NCBI GenBank assembly: GCA_964036045.1
Contig: OZ038384.1
Coordinates: 62,159,355-62,223,354 of the forward strand
DNA: 64,000 bases
Direction: 5' to 3'
From: Eutreptiella sp. 'Long Island Sound 2002'
Taxonomy: Eukaryota > Euglenozoa > Euglenophyceae > Eutreptiales > Eutreptiaceae
Position numbers and translations under genes: made by a program. How positions within the stretch are numbered: position 1 is the stretch's first letter; each line of letters opens with the position of its first letter. A model generated the notes under the pieces. That model did not search any database. It was not told where the DNA came from and saw only the letters and a list, made by a program, of their open reading frames with translations. Shown one piece after another: positions 41,901 through 55,093 of this stretch.

Positions 41901-43653
41901 CTCACGGATGTGTATGTTCCTGGCAAGGACAACACCGTGGCGGACTGTCTCAGTAGGTGGGCCTATCCGGCCAGCAAGGGCATGACGGATGTCTCTGCCT
42001 ATGGCGATGAGGCTGAGACCGCTGAGGCCAAGAGGATCATAGAAATGGAGCGCCTGATGGAGGAGGAGGCTGTTAAATGCTTCGTCGTCATGGCTGCGGA
42101 TGCCCCCCTCGGAGGGAGGATGGGCAGAGCGGTCAGGGTACTCGCCCCTGAAAGAGCCGAGTCCGACAAGCACCTCTTCCCTGAATCGTGCCTCCAGGAC
42201 GACTGGCCCGACGACTACGCTAAGTCTGAGGCCTTTGAGGCCGAGTACAGGGCTGTGACCGACCCTGATGACAGGCAGAAGTGGCCAAGGGGGCTTACTG
42301 AGGAGGATGGCAAGCTGTACGGGAATAGTAAGCTGCTGGTCCCAGAGTTTCGAGTGCTTGAGCTATGTGAGGCTTGGCACCACCACATGATGCACCCAGG
42401 GGTCAGGAAGCAAGCCCTGGATATGCAGCGCCGGTTCAAAATCGACCAGATCAGTCTCTACAATGCTATCAAGAACGTCAGAAAGGGTTGCTCGGTCTGT
42501 CAGGCCTGCAATCCTGACAACCGGAACGTCAAGGAGGAAGCCCAATGGACTCCGGTGCCTGACCAGCCCATGGAGAGCGTTGCCATGGACGTCTTCTCCA
42601 TACGCAAAGTTCACATAGGCAAGGAGACCTTTGACTGTGTGGTCCTTTGTGTGGACCGCCACAGCGGCTATGTAGTAGCCGTTCCGGCAAGCAAAAAGGG
42701 GTTCCTTGCCAAGGAAGTGGCAGTCATGATGATTTGTCATTGGCTGACCGTCTTTGACATCCCCCGCACCATTTGCAGTGACCGAGGGCCCCAGTTTACT
42801 GGTGGCTGGTTCAAGGCCATGTGTTCCCTCATGGGAATACGTCATGCCAAGAGCGTCGCCCATCTCAGCCGGTCCAACGGCCGGGCTGAAGTGGCTTGAA
42901 AGCAGCTGTTCGAGAAGCCACGCAAGATTCACATCACCAATCCAGGTCGGAATTGGTTTGAGGAGATGTGGCCCGCTCTGAAGGCCCATCATGACACCCC
43001 CACTCCGGGTGGTTTGTCCCCTCACCAGATATTGTTCGGCAGGGACCCCCTTGGTCGGGGACTTCCCTTGTCTGGTGATGGTATGACCATGGACGCCAAG
43101 GAATTCTTCGCCCGGCAAGTGGCAACGGCGCGGGACATCCGCCAGCAGCTCGAGAAGGAGCATGCTGAGCGTCAGAAGTCTGCCCGGAGCTCAACAGCGC
43201 AAAAGTTCAGGGTGGGAGACGCGGTGTGGGTGATCAGACCCCGCCCTATGGGCACCCACCGCACCAAAACCTGGTTCACACCCGGAGAGGTGGTCCGCAG
43301 GTGGGTCACGGACAGTTCGAGGAGCGCCACGACAGTCAGCTCCGAGTGCCAACATGTGTCCCTGGACTATGCCGCACATGAGGCTGATTCGGACGACGAC
43401 TATGCTGAGCAGGACGACTATACAGTCGAGAAGATCCTGGCCCAGCGTCCGAACGCCTCGGCAGAGGGAGGCCTGGAGTTCAAGGTTCGTTGGCGAGGCT
43501 ATGGGCTGTCCCACGACACCTTGGGAGCCCGTCTCCTCGTTCGTGCCGCGGATTAATACCTTCTTTATGGATTACATCTGCAAGCACAAGACCAAGCTCC
43601 ATGTTACGGACTTGGCAGCACTCACCCGGGCGATTGCAGCCAGAGGCGCCTGA
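38931..43653 (+). pseudogene. pol: B' pol, unit 1, decayed
   Basis: Homologous to element B pol from protease (DTG near 39393) through RT (FVDD near 41099), RNase H, integrase and chromodomain. About 70 residues covering the first half of the Dam-like segment are deleted (near 39720), also in unit 2. Stops: TAG 40248 (this copy only), TAG 41706 and TGA 42897 (shared with unit 2). A 28-bp deletion near 43302 and an extra T near 43520 in the chromodomain are specific to this copy. Integrase catalytic D, D and E codons are still present. Confidence 0.87.
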
Positions 43654-45128
43654 TCACCGCCGTGGGCTCTCCCCTGTGAGCATCGCTGGTCTTTCCAGTG
43701 TAATTTTCGAATCCACGCTCCATGACATTGCAGAGCATATCAATGCTTATGGAGCTGGATTGTGCCCACGCCGGATGGTCCGTTCAGGCTTACATGGTTT
43801 GTCAAACATTGTCCGTAAGCATTTTCCTGCTGACATTTCCCTGGCAGACTTGGACGGCCACACCCCCCAGTCTACATAGCCCCCCCTTCATTATTCCAGA
43901 TTGAGACCTTAGGGCCCATACGACGTTGCGCAACGGATGCCGCTGTCATCGGCATTGCAATTTTTGGGTGTGTGGTCTGGTCCCATGGCACTTGCGGGAT
44001 CCAGACAAGTCTACGTGTGTCTGCAGACTAGATATGGCCTGAACTCAGGCGTCTTTCTGTCCACCCTCCTGCATATTCCTTATCCTGACCAGGGCGTGGT
44101 TTGGCGCTCTATCCAGAGTATGTTTACACGCCTATTTACCTGTTTCTTGCTCATTGTTCCGCCCCCCAGGATATGTGCATCTGTATGTTAAGTGTTGTCA
44201 GCCCATCACCGAGATATGGACTGTTTTCCCCCCCGAAGGGACATGAATCGGAATACGAAGGCGCCCTGAGTCGCCGTGTACATGTTCTTTCATAAGGTCC
44301 AGCCTGGACCAGTACCTAAGTACAGATTGTCATGTTTGAGTGCCCGTGATACTGTATGCCCTAGTGGCTGTGATGTGCTGAGATCCTGATGGCGCCAGGC
44401 GGGAAGCCCAGTTGCCTGACTACACTCCCAGCGGTCCGCCAGTGTCAGTCCCAGTGTGAGCCTACCGACTCGCAGACGCACTTGCGGTCCGGTGGCGACC
44501 TCCGGTGTCCTGACCTCCGTCAGTCTGCCTGGGAAACTGGTGGTTTGAGGAGTCGAGGCCTCCGCCTAAACTGCATGGGGACTCCCCCATGCATGGCCTT
44601 TGTGGTAATGGGGCGAGGGAAAAGACTGCCTTGATGCCCGGTCCCTTATGGACTCGCGTCGTGGATATGGACATGGTGCGCCCAAGGGGGGACCCGTGGG
44701 GACTCTCCCCGAGCCTGCGGCCTTGGGAAGCCTGGGGTAGCCTGATGGATCTTTGTGGTTGCTTTCGACCTGTGGGACCACCTCGGTCGTCGTGTGGCGC
44801 CTATGTTGGCCGTGTATGCCACTGCCACTGTGGTAGTGACCGTCGCAGCCGGCACCCGGTGCGCCTGGTATGGGTTAACGGGTCCTTTAGATGCCGAACA
44901 ATCGCCGCCAGGACCCGGGACTTGATACTTGATACTATACATGCACTACAAGCTTTTAGAGTGCCATACATATCTAACCGTGAGTGGCGATGGGCAACCT
45001 GACCCACAGCCAGCCTGGAGTGTGAGGTGTGACACCCCCCCCCCCCTTCAGGGGATTGTCCTGGGTACCCGCTGCGGTGCTTGGGTGTTATCGAGCCCCC
45101 CTCCCAGGGTTTGCTCTAAGGAGGGGGG
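43654..45128 (+). other. B' 3' UTR and polypurine tract, unit 1
   Basis: Homologous to the element B 3' UTR apart from the first 250 bp. Includes a 12-C run (45035-45046) before CCCC-TTCA-GGGG and the polypurine tract at 45118-45128. No gene seen. Confidence 0.65.
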
Positions 45129-47187
45129 TGAAGCGGTGCCCAGAACCTATGGCCCATGGCCCGGAGGCCCGTGCGGAAGCCCTTGACACCAGCTGTCAGC
45201 GGGATATCCCTGTTCTCTAATCCGCGAAATCTGGAATCCGATTTTTGACCATTAAATCGATGTAGAATTACCATAATGTTATTGTCTTGGTCAATTTTCG
45301 GTCAAAAATCGGTGAAATACCCGATTTCTACCGCGATTTCGAATTGTCGTGAAATCGCTGCCTGTTGTCACCAGCTCGCGCGCCTTCGTCGCTTTTCTGT
45401 GGTGAGTATTGTGATGGATTTTTCTCGAGTACCTTTGAGGTTGTAAGGAAACTCAAGGGCTGGATCTAGAGGGTCCTTCTTGTACTTTCATCTGGTGTGT
45501 TCACCAGAATTTTTCGCCGTTGCGTCTGAGAGAAAATCAGCGCGCAAGCTTTTCCGTCAATCGCTCGAATTTATGGTTCTCAAGGACCATGAGTTTGGAC
45601 GGAACCCTACATTCCCCCCCTATGCTATTCATCCATGCCCCCTTCACATGGGCATATCACTTTGAATAGGGAAGAGGGCAATAGGGATGTTTTAGGCAGC
45701 CTATGGGTTTCGCAAACCCAAGTCGTTTGCGTGCGCAAACGCTAACTTTGTGGCCTTGTGAGCATGAACGTACAAAGCCGAACAAAATGCTCAGAAGACC
45801 AAGAGCTCCAGGGGGTTTTCGTTCTTCAAGTCAACTCAACGATGGCTCCACTCAATTCAATGCGTACCAAAATTCTATTTTCGAAATAGGGCAAGTTTTG
45901 GTTGACAATTAGGCCAAAATGGCCAATCCCCTGAGGCTTGTACTCAGAGCCTCTGGGGAGTTGAGCCTTGAACCAAGGCAATATGTAAACCAGATATAAT
46001 GTCGCCTTGTGAGCACGCGTGCCATACTGCCTCTTTGCACAAGCGCTCATATGCAAGCACTAATGACATGAGTGGGCGGAGAAGGCACCTACTATGGGCC
46101 TACTCCAAAAGTGTTTGCTCATATTTTTGTTCCTCAATGACCCAAAGATATGTACATTCCAATATCGCCGATATATGCACTTTTTCCCATAAATAGTGTG
46201 CTTCAAGGATTGAGGTGTTAAAAGTGTTTCCATTATGCTTTGAACCTCAACCCTTGTTGCGAAAGGGAAGCAAAGCTTCGGTTTGCATCCATGCAAAAGC
46301 CCGAGGCTCCTTTCTCTTGTGATACGGAGATACAATTTTTCGAGTGACCACTTTTGGGTGAATTTTGGTCGTTTTGCTCAGAATGGCCACAAACCCCTTC
46401 CCCCCCTGACTTCAGCCCCGAGGTTGCGTGCGCCACTTGACCAAGGGTAAGGGCAATTCTGAGAGGGCACATAAGCCCGCATCGAATGTGGTGTTTCCCC
46501 AAGTGGCCTCTCCTCTCGAAGGGAGAGTTGTGAGTCACCCAATTTGGGGTATGTCGCCATTCTGCCCCATTTGTGTGTCACTCTCCCTCCAACAGGGAAA
46601 ATGGCTAGAGGTGATTGGGAGGGTTGGCAAGCAGCATATATTTGGACCTAAGTGCCATGTGTCTATAGCATCTTTGGTTGAAAGGATCCTCGCCGTGGCC
46701 ATGGAGATATGGAATCATGAGTGCGGGCCATTTTGGCCAAATTTCGCTGTTTTTGCCATTGTATGCCATATTGGAACTACCATATCTCCATGCGGCACGT
46801 GATCCAGCTAGGAAAAAGGGGCGAATATTGTAGCATATGACGAAGGGTTCACCACCATTGAGTTTCGTATTTGCTCCTCCGGCTCATCCGGAGTTATTTA
46901 ATTTTTGGTGCGATCCATGATCCCCCCCTTTGCACCGCATGTTGCTTTCTGCCCCGTCCGTGTGGTCAATTCCCTCGGTGAACAGTAAGCAGCCAGCGTG
47001 ACAGCAAACAATAACCCAGGGCACGGGACCAAAGGGGATATCAAGGGTCGTGAATCAAAGCTTGGCGCGACGAGATCGCCAAGGTTTCCTACCCTGACCA
47101 GTCGCCTGAGACGACCGATCTTGCCATTTTGGCATTTGTGGACCCAGTTTGGATCATCACCACACCGAGAGCCATGGAGATCCTTGA
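45129..47187 (+). repeat. LTR-B2 of B', cut at the duplication junction
   Basis: Starts TGAAGCGGTGCCCAG after the polypurine tract. It is a divergent LTR-B with many substitutions and small deletions, including loss of the second ATGGCCCATGGCCC repeat near the start. It stops at 47187, where the tandem copy of the B 3' LTR begins. Confidence 0.85.
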
Positions 47188-49665
47188 ACTTAAGGGCTGA
47201 ATCTAGAGGGTATTTAATGTACTTTCATCTGGTGTGTTCACCAGAATTTTTCGCCGTTGCCTTTAGGAGAAAATCAGCGCGCAAGGCTTTCCGACGATCG
47301 TGCGAACTCACGCTTCTCAAGGACCATGAGTTCGCACGGAACCCTACATCTCCCCCCTATGTCTTTCATCCATGCCCCTTTCACGCGGGCATATCATCTT
47401 GCTTAGGGAAGCGGTTGATGGCGGTGTTTTAGGCAGCCTATGGGTCTCGCAAACCCAAGTCGTTTGCGTGCGCAAACGCTAACTTTGTGGCCTTGTGAGC
47501 ATGAAGGTTAATGACCCAACACAATGCTCACAAGACCAAAAGCCCGAGGCTATTTTCGTTTTTCGAGCCAACTCAATGATGGCTCCACGCAATTCAATGC
47601 GTACCAAAACTCTATTTTCAAAAGAGGGCAAGTTTTGGTCGAAAATTAGGCCAAAATGGCCAAACCCCCGAGGCTCGTATTCGAAGCCTATGTGGAGTTG
47701 AGCCTCGAATCAAGGCAATATGTAAAGTAGAGACCACGAAGGACATCGTGGATGGCTTGGTTGATTTTTACAACCTTGTCTTTCAATTTATATTATTTCG
47801 CCTTGTGAGCACGCGTGCCACATTGCCTCTTTGCACACGCGCTCATATACAAGCACTAATGACACGAGTGTGCGGAGACAATCTAACCATAGTGTGCATG
47901 TTTGAACGCACCTACTATGGGCCTACTCCAAAAGTGTTTACTCATATTTTTGCTCCTCAAGGTGCCAAGGATATGTTCATGCCAATATCGCGGATATATG
48001 CACTTTTTCCCATAAATAGTGTGCTTCAAGGATTGAGGTGTTAAAAATGCTTTCATTGTGCTTTGAACCGCAACCCTTGTTGCAAAAGGGAAGCAAAGCT
48101 TCGGTTTACATCCATGCAAAAGCCCGAGGCTCCTTTCTCTTGCGATACGGAGATACGATATTTGGAGGGACCGCTTTTGGGTGAATTTTGGCCGTTTTGC
48201 CCAAAATGGCCACAAACTCCTTCTCCCCCTGATTTCACCCCCGAGGTTGCGTGCGCCACTTGACCAAGGGTAAGGGCAATTCGGAGAGGGCACGTAAACC
48301 CGCATCAAATGGGATGTTTCCCCATGTGGCCTCTCCTCTCAATGGGAGAGTTGTGAGTCACCCAAGTTGGGGCATGTTGCCATTCTGCCCCATACGTGTG
48401 TCACTTTCCCCCCAATGGGAAAAATGGCTAGAGGCAACCATGAGGGATGGCAAGTGGCATATATTGGGACCTGAGTCCCATGTGCCTATCGCATCTTTGG
48501 TTGAAAGGATCCTCGCCGTGGCCATGGAGATATGGAATCATGAGTGCGGGCCGTTTTGGCCAAATTTCGCTGTTTTTGCCATTGTGTGCCATATTGGAAT
48601 TACCATATCTCCATGGGGCACAAGAGCTAGCCAGCGGAAAAGTGCGCATATTGTAGCATATGACCAAGGGTTGGACGCCCTTGAGTTTCGTATTTGCTTC
48701 TCCGGCTCATCCGGAGTTATTCAACTTTTGGTGCGATCCACGATCCCCACCTTTGCACCGCATGTTGCTTTCTGCCCCGTTCGTTTGGTCATCCCCTCGG
48801 TGAACAGTAAGCAGCCAGCGTGACAGCAAGCGATAACCCAGGGCATGGGACCAAAGGGGATATCAAGGGTTGTGAATCAAGGCTTGGCGCGTCAACATCG
48901 CCAAGGTTACCTACCCTGGACGGTCGCCCGAGACGGCCGATTTTGCCATTTTGGCAATCATGACCCCACGTGGCGAACCCCCGGCGCCCTGATGCCGGGA
49001 CCTCAGAGGGAACCAGGTTGGGTGAGGGCTCCAGAGAGTTCGTACTCGAAGGGCATAGGGTCAGTTGCCTCGTCCCTACCTCTGGCGGGTCCGGACGAGG
49101 GGTCAATTGTGGAGTTTTTCAAGCTAATATCAGTTTCGGCTGAAACAGCCCATTGTCAGCTACCAACTCCTGAGGGAGAATGGCGGGGCCATTACTCTGG
49201 CTTAGAAGGGAATTAGGACCTGCCGTTCGGGGAGCATGGGGAGCGACTGTTGGTCGGCCTTGGGGCCACCTGGTTCACAGGAACTCGTTTGTGGCTAGGC
49301 GAGACACCTCCCTTATGGGCAGGTTTTCAGGGTCCGGACTGAGCAGGGCATGGGTTGTGTTTGAACCCCCGCCCCCACCAGCCACTGAGAGGGTCGGACC
49401 TGGGATTGGGATACAAGTTAGGATAGAGTGTCTATTGACCTGTGATGCCCTTACCCCAGTCCAGTCTTAACCCCATGTGTACATATCCTGATGTCTTGCT
49501 GTACATACATTCGTTCCCTCTTTGCAGAGTGGCAAGGATTCTGAAACGCTTTGTCACATGACATGAGCGCATTGATGCCCCTGTGAGCGTAGTGCTTTGC
49601 CTGCCTGCTCACTTGCGCGTGTCCACCGCAGCGTCCCGTGGCCGGCCCCCCACGGGAACGCGTCA
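47188..49665 (+). repeat. Partial LTR-B, duplicated
   Basis: Copy of 31058-33535, missing the first 368 bp of the LTR. Followed by the same GGAG and antisense gag. Contains the divergent version of the hypervariable patch at 49137-49324. Confidence 0.88.
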
Positions 49666-51343
49666 GGAGGGGTTGCCATCGTAGTAGGGGATTTTGATTC
49701 CCCTGAGGTCGTCAATCCTGATGGCGTCTCCGACGTCCGCAGCCACCACTACACCGAGACGGATACTACCTGTGGCTAGGGGGTGTGAGTACACTCCCCG
49801 TACATCCCTCTCCTCCATGTAGTGCGGTCCAGTCGGGCCTGAATGCATGGGGTTTGGAATGCGGGAAGGACTTATCCCCGTATTGGGGTCCTTCACCCAC
49901 AGGTTTCCGCCTGGGTGGCCTCGACCATGTCCGTCGGCGCTTCCCATGGATCGCCCCTGCATGGTCTGGCTCTGGATCTCCTATTCCGCATAAACTGCAT
50001 GGGCAGTCGTAGTGGTCGGTGGTTCCTGGGCAGCGGCATGGGACATCAGTACCGTCAGGCTCCTCGGGTCCGTGGTTGCGTGCCCTTCCCGCATGGACCC
50101 GGCCGGTGCCGTGTGTTCCCCGAGCATTGTGGATTCGCTGAACATGGGAACAAACGGCAGCGCACCTGGGTCAACACGCGGAGGCGCGTAGGGTGCCTCT
50201 GCCGGGCCGCCCATGGGTTTATCCATGGCGTGCCGGAGGGTCTTAACCCGCTCCACCAGCTCTGCTGCTGCTGGCTAGCCTCTTCAGGCGTCCCGACATG
50301 TCCTCCACTAGGTGGAGGAGGCTGTCCACCACTTGCTGCTGCTTCTGCAGGGCCAGCTCCAGATTCTCCCGGTACCGGTCCCGTTCCGCTCGCAGCTCCG
50401 CCATGTCTCTCTCCGCGGCCGACTGGTCATCCAGGATCCCGGCGACGTCCTCCTCTAGGACGTCCTTCGCGTTCTCCAGGCGGTCGAGGCGATGCACGAT
50501 GGCGTCCATCCCCATCTTTGGGTACGTGCCCATGAGGAAGGACACTTGCGCGCAGTGGCACTCAGCGTGCCTTCCACCTGATCCGGCGCATCCCGGGGTT
50601 CCCGGCGCCTTGGACTCCTCCGCCATTGGTGTGTCGCCCATGCTATCCCGCGTTGGCTGCGTGTGCCGGGCCACAGGCGCCGTTCTGGCTCTGGCGGGCC
50701 TCTCCAACGCCTCGGCGTCATGGTCCAGGATGGGTTCTGGGGCCGTGTTCGCCCTTGTGGGCGGTCTGGCCGTCTCCTCCGACTCCGAAGGCTGCTCATA
50801 AGCTGTCCGATAGCCCTCGGAGTGCTCCTCGGAGTCCCACAGCCTGACCGGGCTGGGGTCCGTATCCATAGCCCCGGCATCCCCTGCTGCGGGCTTGGGT
50901 GACCCGCACTTCCGGTAGCGCCGGGCCCGTCCTCCACTGCTGCCTGAATGGCAGGTCTCCTCAGAGTCCTCCGCAGCGGAGCGGAGGTTGCATGCCTTTC
51001 GGCAGCGACGGTCACACATGGAGACCAGGTCCTCCATGTCAAGTCCTCCTCTTCCCGAACGTCGTACTTCTCTTCGGGCTTCAACTTCCGGAGTTCGCCA
51101 TGCCTCTGAGCGTCTCGGCTCTTCTCTGGCTCCAATCTCCGGCGTTGTCTCCAACGAGTCCACAATACGCACCCGGGGCGTACGCGGGCAGGGCTCATAG
51201 GCGCCCAACTCCCCGGGTCGGCGGTAGGTAGGGGCAGCAGGTACGCCTCTGCTACCATAAAGAAGGTCCCTGCTGTGCCCGGCCCCTGCTGTGCCCCTTC
51301 CGCCTGTCACCCCTGCTGACTTGCTTCTGATCAGCGATTGCAT
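49666..51343 (-). pseudogene. gag: A' gag N-terminal part, duplicated
   Basis: Copy of 33536-35231 with the same early frameshift. ATG at 51343 inside the LTR, 366-codon first frame. It lacks 18 bp (6 codons, in frame) near 49872 compared with unit 1. Confidence 0.8.
51246..51257 (-). other. Primer-binding site, duplicated
   Basis: Reverse complement of TGGTAGCAGAGG next to the LTR, unchanged from unit 1. Confidence 0.8.
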
Positions 51344-53600
51344 TTCTCAGAATCCAGGGTCCCAAATCCAAAAATATAGAAAATACAATCCTCCTTCAAC
51401 CCTGAACAGCAACCAGATCCCACAAATACAGCAATAACCCAATCCACAATCCAATCCACACTGCGGGCTTCCATTCAGCACACCGGTTGTCTCCCGGTGG
51501 CGAGCATGTACAAGAATTGCACCAAAGAGGAAAGCCCTGAAATTGGCATATGAACACAAATAAAGCAAAGTTGGGGAAGGATGGAAATGTACACAATCAC
51601 AGCCAAAGATCCCTCATTCCCTGGACTCAAGACCTTCCCTTGACTCACCAACATGATGCCCTGAACCCAGTCAAATAAGATGGCTAAATGCCATGTGTCA
51701 AAAGTCACTACATAAACCCCAAAAATGTGTTCATTCCCAAGCCTCTAAATCCTAGCCCAATGGGGGAGGTGGCTTGTCATGGCCTAGAGTGGCACTCAGG
51801 ACCATGCCCTACCCTGACATAACCTTGGTTGGACTTGGAGTCGATTGGGCTTGGAGAACTGCCCCATGAAGATGACCTCACAACATGGCAAAATCAGGCA
51901 AATCACACCATTATGCCCAAAAGTCAATTATATACTCAAAAATGCATACGGCAAATGTCCAAATGCTCCATGCATGTGTCAAACCGGAACGTAGTATACA
52001 AGGGTCATATAGACCAAATGTTAATGCCCAAGAATATCCCATCATTGGCTTCAAAACCCCTCCGATTATGTACATGACATGCTTCACAAGTCAACTCATG
52101 AATTTGAGACCTAATTTTGTGAGGCCTCGTGTGCCGAGCCAAAGGGACCATGTGATCCGGCATATGGTGAGGTGCAACATTGAAGCATATGCCAAATATA
52201 AGCAACATACCATGGTTCACAGATCTCTAGGCACCTTATTGTTAGCCGACCAGTTGAGCACATAAAACACAAAAATGAGCATAAAATGAGGTCAAAAACA
52301 TGCAAATAATGCCAAATTCAAGATAATTACAATAGTATATAACTTCGCTCACCTATGGTATCAACCTATGATTCAAAGCACACATGCTTGGGACCATTTG
52401 CAAACAATCCCCCCACTCGGATCCCCATATGGACGTATGAGCGCAACTTCGAACCTCCTCCCAACACGCACCATGAAAATGGGAAATTTGATATTGGCGC
52501 TTGTGGGTCGCTCCGCTATGAGCGGTAGACCTAGTCTAGCGCTATGGAGTTCACCATTCGGACATGGGCGAAGCCCTTGCCACGTATGGATCCATATATC
52601 TTCCTACAACCAGAGATATATAACATGGGCGTGAGCATATCGAAGCACATACCATGCATATAACACATACCCTCAAAACGTGGCTCCTACCATGGTATGC
52701 CATGCCCCTCCATGGACATAACTTCACATTAAAAATACGTGGGAACCCAAAGAAAAGTATCTTTGCAACCCCAACACTCATGCGGTACACTCGAAAGTCG
52801 CAATAAAATATTCGGTTGCACGGTCCCAGAGTTATATATCACTTTCTACCCTCTTGACCATTCTTCCTTGCTCTACCAGGCATGTGTACACACCAAAAAC
52901 GTTTGATGCTTCCTAAATTAAGTTGAGACCAAGGCGATTCCAACCCAATTCTCGAAATTGGTATACCTCGCCGTGAGCTGGAGATATGATTCTTCAAACT
53001 GGCCTCACGAATCACTTTTGTTTCGACTATATCTCCAAGCAAAATGAAGGACATAACAAAAGGAAGGGTGATTCGTAATCGGGGAAAAATGTATGACCAC
53101 TCGAGATTCATCATATCAAGTGCGGCGATGTCGAAGTCGAAAATCCGATTCTGAAAGTCTGAAAAAAATCGGATTAATTTTGCGAGTGTATAATATGAAA
53201 ATTGCGGAAGCAACGAACCCTTTACTGATGAAATCTGACCCTTCATCGGAGTTTCCGCCAAAATATCTGTAAATAACAGTTAACCAATCGGTTACCGCAA
53301 AATCGCGAGCCAACTGACAGTCGCCGATACATTGACAATCAGAACGGAAGGCTGAAAAATTACGGAAACATTATGATAAAAAAACCCTGTTGATTCCTGA
53401 TATTCGGATATATAAATCTCAGCTGGCGGCGCCTCAATACTGAATATGGCCGCTCATAGCCGGAATGGCCAAACCTATCACACTATCACATCAGGTTGGG
53501 TAAGGTGGAGAGTATGATATCAGCCAATGGCGGCTTGCCCGCACATAGATACACAGCCCAAGTGACCCCAAGATGGCCACGGGGGTCTGAACCGGCTTCA
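51258..53600 (-). repeat. LTR-A of A', duplicated, reverse
   Basis: 2,343-bp copy of 35146-37480. The 157-codon frame here (52839-53313) is broken by one extra A in a run near 53163, so the frame is not needed in this copy. Abuts family B gag at 53601. Confidence 0.87.
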
Positions 53601-55050
53601 GTGGGAGAACCTGAAGGAAATCAAGCCCCCCACGTACAATGGTAACCCCCTCAACCTCGACTGCTTCTTAGAGAAGCTCGACGATTCGGGGATGACCGTC
53701 ACTGAAGACATGGATCCTGCAGAGGCGGAGAAATATGTCTTCAAACGGTTCAGGTACCGCCTGCCGGAGGTGCTCCAAGAGCTATACTTCGTGGCGACCA
53801 AGGAGGGGAAAATCAAGACCCTCAATGAAGCCAAGAAGTGGCTCAACGAGCAGGAGCGGGTAGACGCTCCGCAGGTGGCTGCCAAGCGGTGGAGGGCCAT
53901 CAAGCTTCAGCATGATGGTCAGGAGATCCGCCTACGAGATTGGCGGGACTTCCGGGGGCAATACATCCTCTTCCGCCGCAACGTGGAGGACTGGATTGAG
54001 GGTGACGAGCAGGCAAGCCTGCTCTCCATGCTGCCCGAAGCATGGATCAAGAGAGTCACCAAGGAGGAAGCCAAGAGGGCCAAGTCCAACCACACGGTCA
54101 ACATGATGCTCTCCAAGGAGTATCATACGAGCGTGGTGGCTTGGACAAGGAAGAACGTGACCCGGGGTGTCAAACGGCACTCCCTGCGGAACGCCCTCCT
54201 CATCACTGTCACGGGCGATCGCGAGAAGACCGCGATGTGGCGCCTTGATGAGTGTGAGGTGGGCGGCCAGACCATTCGTCAGAAGGCCATCCCGGCGCGG
54301 ATGAGTTGCGACGAGGTCCTGAATTGGGTTGGAGAGGGAGTACTCAAGAAGTACCGGAACCTCCACCACACCCGCCGGTTGAGGCCCGGCGACCGTGACG
54401 TCAACTATGTTGGCGAGGGGTCTGGCGGGGAAGCTGCCATGGACCCAGCGAGAGCCGATGGCGATGAGGCTCTCAAGGACAATGACGACGGCGATGAGCC
54501 TGCCGAAACGGCCCTTTGTGCCTTCCTGGCCAACAACCTGAACGCGGGGAGCAACCAGGGAAGCTGGAGACCCCTGCAGAAGGGTTGGAAGAAGAAGGAG
54601 AAGAAGGAGCCGCGCCGCATAGGCGACCCTCCGCTGTCCTTTGTGGAGTTCATACGAGCTCATCCTCAGGGCGGTTTCGTGTGTTATGGGAGGAACAAAG
54701 GGTTCAACCATGACCACCGGACATGCCCCACCCACAAGGCCGACACGGAGGCCTACAGGAAGGTGCACGGGTCGAAGAAGCGTGCACCGGCGGGTATCCG
54801 GGAGACCAAGGTGGAGGTCACCAAGAACGAGCTCTCCAAGCTGATGTCGGTGGGGACTGAGTTGGCCAAGGAGATCCAGGAGATCAAGAGGTCCTGGGTT
54901 CCCAAGTCGGATGACAAGAACAAGGAGAACAAAGAGAACGACAAGAACAAGGACAAGGACAAGAAGGGTAAGAAAGGGGGAAAGAAGAAAGGTGTCAACA
55001 AGGTTGATGCGGAGGAGGGTACCCCTGCTACCACAAGCGACGCCCCTTAG
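53601..55050 (+). pseudogene. gag: B' gag, unit 2, open but 5' truncated
   Basis: Copy of 37481-38930 without the TGA: open from the LTR boundary to UAG 55048-55050. The zinc-knuckle region has first Cys replaced by Gly as in unit 1, so nucleic-acid binding is probably impaired. It lacks the N-terminal gag part and any promoter of its own, because A' LTR sequence in reverse precedes it. Confidence 0.83.
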
Positions 55051-55093
55051 CGGAGCCCCTGCAGCCAAGGGCCCCAGCTAGGGCGGTCGCAGG
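55048..55093 (+). promoter_or_regulatory. B' gag-pol UAG, unit 2
   Basis: UAG CGG AGC CCC TGC, identical context to unit 1; pol is open in frame from 55051 to 57828, so gag-UAG-pol here is a single frame apart from the UAG. Confidence 0.55.

Larger units (their letters stand above)
31058..47187 (+). repeat. Tandem segmental duplication, unit 1
   Basis: This 16.13-kb block is repeated directly as 47188-63332. It starts 368 bp into the 3' LTR of B and ends about 2.06 kb into LTR-B2. At 47187 the LTR-B2 sequence (ATCCTTGA) is joined to the LTR-B sequence (ACTTAAGGG) with two bases (GA) of homology; in unit 2 the LTR-B2 runs on normally past 63332. The contents are LTR-B remainder, A' gag and LTR, B' gag-pol, 3' UTR and partial LTR-B2. 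By eye the copies differ by about 1% plus small indels. Confidence 0.9.
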
